Source: an uncultured Pseudobdellovibrionaceae bacterium (lineage in GTDB: Bacteria > Bdellovibrionota > Bdellovibrionia > Bdellovibrionales > Bdellovibrionaceae). Taken from it: DNA of 14,236 nt. Made by a program: the position numbers and the translations under genes. The notes under the pieces are model-generated. The model saw nothing but the letters and a program-made list of their open reading frames with translations. It ran no database searches and was not told where the DNA came from. Every line of letters begins with the position of its first letter. Within the stretch, counting starts at the first letter, position 1. The stretch spans positions 1 through 14,236 of the forward strand of contig CALCCV010000017.1 in the NCBI GenBank assembly GCA_937900305.1, read 5' to 3'. Shown piece by piece: positions 13,325 to 14,236 of the stretch.

Positions 13325-14195
13325 AAACATACTCGCGGCGCTGATCTTTTCGTTGTGTTCCGCTAAATCTTTTGCGGCAACGAAGACACTAACCGTCGGC
13401 GTGTCGTTTCGATTAAACGATGCCTATAACAACTCAGTTCGCTCTCTTATGAGTGGGGTTGAAACGGCAAAGGCAGAATTCGAGAAGGATCATCCTGGGA
13501 CTGTTATTCAACTAAAAGTTCTTGCTCACGGTGCGGATCTTGCCTCCGTGAATGGCGTTGCTGATAAGTTTATCTCGGAAAAAATTTCCGCTGTTATCGG
13601 CGGAGAAATGAGCGAGGAATCGCTAGTTTTTGGCGACCGTCTCGGTGCAAAGAAAATCGTATTTTTCACGCCAACTAGCTCAAACCCCAAAGTCACCTAC
13701 GATAAGCCATTTGTATTTAGCGCCTGCTTTTCAGATCGCGCAGTAGCTACCGAAATGGCGCGCTATATGAAAGAAAACCTCAAACCGACGGCGGTTGGTG
13801 TCATTCAAAATATTTCGTCGCCATATTCAGATTATTTGAGCAATCGCTTTGCGGAAACCTTTTCACGCATGATCGCGCAAAACCCAAAGGACAGACCATT
13901 GGTGCTTGTTGAAAAGGTGTTGCGGCGCACGCTCGACTTCTCAAAACAGATTAAGCTCTTCAAAGATAATAATGTATCTCACGTGGCAATTTTCTCTCAC
14001 GATGCTGATGTCATTCAGTTTGTAGTTCAGGCTGAAGAGCAAAAATTCTTTCCCGTTTACATGGGAAGCGATGGATGGGGAAGCAATCAGTATGTGTACG
14101 AAAAATTCGTTAAAGAATCGAAGAACGGTGCAAAGTTCGTCGCAATCCGAAACTCGTATTGGAAGGAAGATGCTGAGAACCCCATAGCGAAGCGC
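13311..14195 (+). CDS. Periplasmic binding protein (LivJ/Peripla_BP_6-like), 3' truncated
   Basis: An open frame of 295 codons to the end of the biological sequence, with no stop; the frame then runs into adapter sequence. The start is the ATG at 13311, overlapping the dehydrogenase gene by 14 bases. A signal peptide ends near AKSFA at residue 23. The mature part follows the two-lobed type I periplasmic binding fold (TLTVGVSF strand; VIGGEMSEES around residue 97; later VAIFSHDADVIQF and MGSDGWGSNQ blocks, the latter as in LivJ/urea or amide receptors). It may feed an ABC transporter beyond the window. It may instead present a ligand to a sensor kinase, as in AmiC- or LuxP-type systems, which would fit the operon's response regulator. 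No transporter subunit or kinase is visible. Confidence 0.85.
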
Positions 14196-14236
14196 AGATC
14201 GGAAGAGCACACGTCTGAACTCCAGTCACGGCTACA
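14196..14236 (+). other. Illumina TruSeq adapter and index at contig end (artefact)
   Basis: The sequence from 14196 begins AGATCGGAAGAGCACACGTC and continues as the standard TruSeq indexed adapter through CCAGTCAC. The six bases GGCTAC that follow correspond to index 11. This is a library construct, not genomic DNA, and should be trimmed. The last codons of the binding protein frame after 14195 are therefore not real. Confidence 0.98.

Noticed and set aside
1..14236. tRNA, rRNA or insertion sequence
   Set aside because: I saw no tRNA-like cloverleaf, rRNA motif, transposase frame or terminal inverted repeats.

Overview
The window (about 14.2 kb, roughly balanced GC) looks like part of an accessory or mobile element from a Gram-negative bacterium. 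The evidence is signal peptides, outer-membrane and periplasmic conjugation proteins, and a sigma-54 enhancer-binding regulator. I cannot name the host from sequence alone. The last 41 bases (14196-14236) are Illumina TruSeq adapter plus index, so the biological sequence stops at 14195.

Left part, 1-6596, reads leftward. It is one tightly packed operon for an F-like (MPF-F) type IV secretion/conjugation apparatus. In order of transcription it holds a small zinc-ribbon protein, an 85-aa unknown, a TraU-like protein, a GspE/PilB-like AAA ATPase, a TraF/DsbC-like thioredoxin with CPHC, a VirB2/TraA-like pilin, TraL, TraE, TraK and the first 46 residues of a TraB-like protein. The pilin-L-E-K-B order is that of F-like elements. 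The placement of TraU and of a type II secretion/type IV pilus ATPase at the head of the operon is unusual.

Middle, 6597-7954, is a divergent control region. It holds an 86-aa unknown gene (leftward) and a short XRE repressor-like gene (rightward) that has no ATG/GTG/TTG start but a strong ribosome binding site before an ATT codon. Two near-identical 20-bp operator-like repeats lie between them. After the repressor gene come three copies of a 16-bp palindrome (GTCCMA-N4-TBGGAC) and then a good sigma-54 -24/-12 promoter.

Right part, 7955-14195, reads rightward with overlapping or abutting genes. It encodes an NtrC-type response regulator with an intact GAFTGA loop, a heme-oxygenase-like diiron oxidase, an MFS exporter, an ATP-grasp ligase, a short-chain dehydrogenase and a branched-chain-amino-acid-type periplasmic binding protein cut by the end. 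The gene set suggests that a small amino-acid-derived molecule is made, exported and possibly sensed, and that the regulator activates its own operon through the palindromes.

Half-sites of the same palindrome also occur as a direct repeat upstream of the transfer operon, next to a weaker sigma-54-like element. The working hypothesis is a signal-synthesis and sensing operon linked to control of a conjugation system. This is inference and the specific tests are given in the findings.
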